A DNA stretch of 16,246 bases from an uncultured Duganella sp. (lineage in GTDB: Bacteria > Pseudomonadota > Gammaproteobacteria > Burkholderiales > Burkholderiaceae): positions 1-16,246 of the forward strand of contig CAMLSG010000117.1 in NCBI GenBank assembly GCA_946482635.1. The letters run 5' to 3'. The notes under the pieces are model-generated. The model did not search any database. It was not told the origin of the DNA and saw only the letters and a program-made list of their open reading frames with translations. Below, in pieces: positions 15,189 through 16,246 of the stretch. Every line of letters starts with the position of its first letter. The stretch's first letter is position 1. Made by a program: the position numbers and the translations under genes.

Positions 15189-16163
15189 GTGAGGGCCGCG
15201 ATCCTTGCTGCCAGCCTGCTGCCCTTTGCGGCTCAGGCTGGAGATTGCCTGAAGAGCGCGGAAGCGGCAGCCAGGCAATTCGTTGCGCTGGGCGTGACGG
15301 ATCCTGTCCGTTCGGCGGGGCTGGTGGAACCCGTGTCCCTGGAGGCATATGGCGAACGAATCCGGCAAGTGCTGGACGACCGCTATGCACCGGGTTCGGT
15401 GGCGATTCGCCAACGCCTGCTTGGCCCGGACTGGAGCGATGAGCGCCTGCGGAGCGCAGCCACGGGGGAACTGGTGGCGGCGTACCTGGCGGCGGGCCTG
15501 GCGCAAAGGGCGAGCTATCGCGTGAAGATACTTGGCGCCACCTCGTCAAAACAACAATGGGGTATGGGAAAGGACGTCACCGTTTCGTACCGCCTGGCGG
15601 GGCCAAATGGCGAGCAAGACCTGAAGAAAGTCTTGTCCGTCGCACAGGATTCATCATGCTGGAAGGTCGAGATGCCGTTTGACGTTTATGACCGTATCGG
15701 CGTATTGGCAAATGCGCTGAAGGAAGGGCGGCCGGAGCCGGTTCACGCCGTCAATAGCAGGTCGGCGATCAAGCTGCAGCTGTTGCATGCAAGTTACTTG
15801 CCCAAGGAGGGGATGCATGAAACCACCTGGTCGCGCGGCAGGTCGGGAGAGACTCGGATATGGGTCGGCCGGGAGCCGATTGTGACCGAGGCAGGCTTGC
15901 TGGGCACATCCGCGTATTGGAGCTGCGATAACGTCAGTTTCGAGTATCCCTCGCTGCATTTGCTGCTGAATCCCGGCGCCGCGCAGGCGCTCAACGACTG
16001 GAGTTCGACGCATCTTGGCGAGGACATGGCGCTGCTTCTGGACGGGAAAGTTGTCAGCTACGGTAAAGTCGCGGGAAAACTGGATCGCCGCCTGCAGCTA
16101 TGCATGGCGGATCGCTCGCTGGAGGAGGTTGAGGCGCTCGCCGCCGACATAGCAGGAAAGTAG
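15189..16163 (+). CDS. Secreted protein with a SecD P1-head-like C-terminal domain (324 aa)
   Basis: The start is GTG 15189, one base after the kinase stop, with AGGCGG (15177-15182) six bases upstream. A short signal peptide (about residues 1-17, MRAAILAASLLPFAAQA) predicts export; no lipobox is present, although a Cys lies at residue 20. Residues 25-180 form an Ala-rich domain I cannot assign; the helix-then-strand pattern is compatible with an NTF2-like fold, but this is a guess. Residues about 223-322 closely follow the pattern of the SecD first periplasmic (P1) head domain: a P.vTEAGL segment, L.L.LNPGAAQAL, LGEDMALLLDGKVVS, and a closing SLEEVEALAADIAG. No SecD transmembrane helices are present, so this is a free-standing exported copy of that domain. 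Four Cys (20, 157, 246, 305) could form disulfides. Being coupled to the kinase suggests a shared process, but the function is unknown. Confidence 0.85.
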   Translation: MRAAILAASLLPFAAQAGDCLKSAEAAARQFVALGVTDPVRSAGLVEPVSLEAYGERIRQVLDDRYAPGSVAIRQRLLGPDWSDERLRSAATGELVAAYLAAGLAQRASYRVKILGATSSKQQWGMGKDVTVSYRLAGPNGEQDLKKVLSVAQDSSCWKVEMPFDVYDRIGVLANALKEGRPEPVHAVNSRSAIKLQLLHASYLPKEGMHETTWSRGRSGETRIWVGREPIVTEAGLLGTSAYWSCDNVSFEYPSLHLLLNPGAAQALNDWSSTHLGEDMALLLDGKVVSYGKVAGKLDRRLQLCMADRSLEEVEALAADIAGK

Positions 16164-16191
16164 AACGGCACCGATGGTGCCGTTTCTTCTT
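16164..16191. terminator. Rho-independent terminator between convergent genes
   Basis: AACGGCACC (16164-16172) and GGTGCCGTT (16176-16184) form a perfect 9-base stem with a GAT loop, followed by TCTTCTT (16185-16191) on the plus strand. The hairpin begins directly after the stop of the 15189 gene. It also lies a few bases beyond the stop of the minus-strand gene at the right edge, so it may act on both, although the minus-strand T-tract is poor. Confidence 0.8.
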
Positions 16192-16246
16192 AGTCAGGGA
16201 AGCGTTCGTTGATCGCCAGCGCCTTGTCCATATTGGCGATCAGCAG
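16190..16246 (-). CDS. C-terminal fragment of an unidentified protein (last 18 codons)
   Basis: On the minus strand an open frame enters from the right edge and ends at TAA (16192-16190). The visible residues are LLIANMDKALAINERFPD. They look like ordinary coding sequence (GC-rich third positions, helical pattern), and the frame ends just before a terminator hairpin, which supports a real gene end. The fragment is too short to name a family. Confidence 0.55.
   Translation of the reverse strand: MLIANMDKALAINERFPD

Noticed and set aside
1..16246. CRISPR arrays, tRNA or rRNA genes, insertion sequences, phage genes
   Set aside because: No regularly spaced repeats, cloverleaf sequence, transposase, integrase or terminal inverted repeats were seen.

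Overview
The window is GC-rich, densely coded bacterial chromosome, read here as a betaproteobacterium, most likely Oxalobacteraceae (the Massilia/Duganella/Janthinobacterium group). That placement is inferred from protein style, the tamA-tamB pair, a beta/alphaproteobacterial-type QueC zinc loop and strong GC3 bias (which produces very long antisense shadow frames). It has not been checked by any search. No phage, insertion sequence, CRISPR, tRNA or rRNA is visible.

Layout, left to right. (1) Positions 1-434, minus strand: the N-terminal 144 residues of a four-helix membrane protein running off the left edge. It is divergent from a tiny Pro/His-rich protein gene (521-703, plus), and the gap between them holds a perfect 7-bp inverted repeat. 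(2) Positions 682-7007, minus strand: a two-gene operon, tamA (Omp85-family outer-membrane protein, TTG start) then tamB (1506 residues), overlapping by one base; together they form the translocation and assembly module of the cell envelope. (3) Positions 7111-7842, plus strand: queC (preQ0 synthesis), then at 7892-10861 a 989-residue membrane diguanylate cyclase (CHASE-PAS-GAF-PAS-GGDEF) with intact active and inhibitory sites. (4) Positions 10862-12682, minus strand: an exported class C beta-lactamase-fold serine hydrolase, and upstream of it a small hydrophobic membrane protein. The hydrolase stop abuts the cyclase stop with no bases between. (5) Positions 12801-13163, plus strand: a compact autonomous unit with promoter, strong ribosome binding site, an 82-residue proline-rich protein and a rho-independent terminator. 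(6) Positions 13226-16163, plus strand: a soluble tandem-GAF histidine kinase with no adjacent response regulator, followed one base later by a secreted 324-residue protein whose C-terminal third resembles the SecD periplasmic P1 head domain. A hairpin terminator separates this pair from the last 18 codons of a minus-strand gene cut by the right edge.

Most of the window is housekeeping plus envelope biogenesis and signalling. The parts least explained by known families are the kinase plus SecD-P1-like secreted protein pair, the two proline-rich small proteins, the operator-like inverted repeats at 464-485 and 7853-7871, and the duplicated module inside TamB. No gene-free stretch exceeds 300 bases; the longest (12683-12858) is a divergent promoter region.
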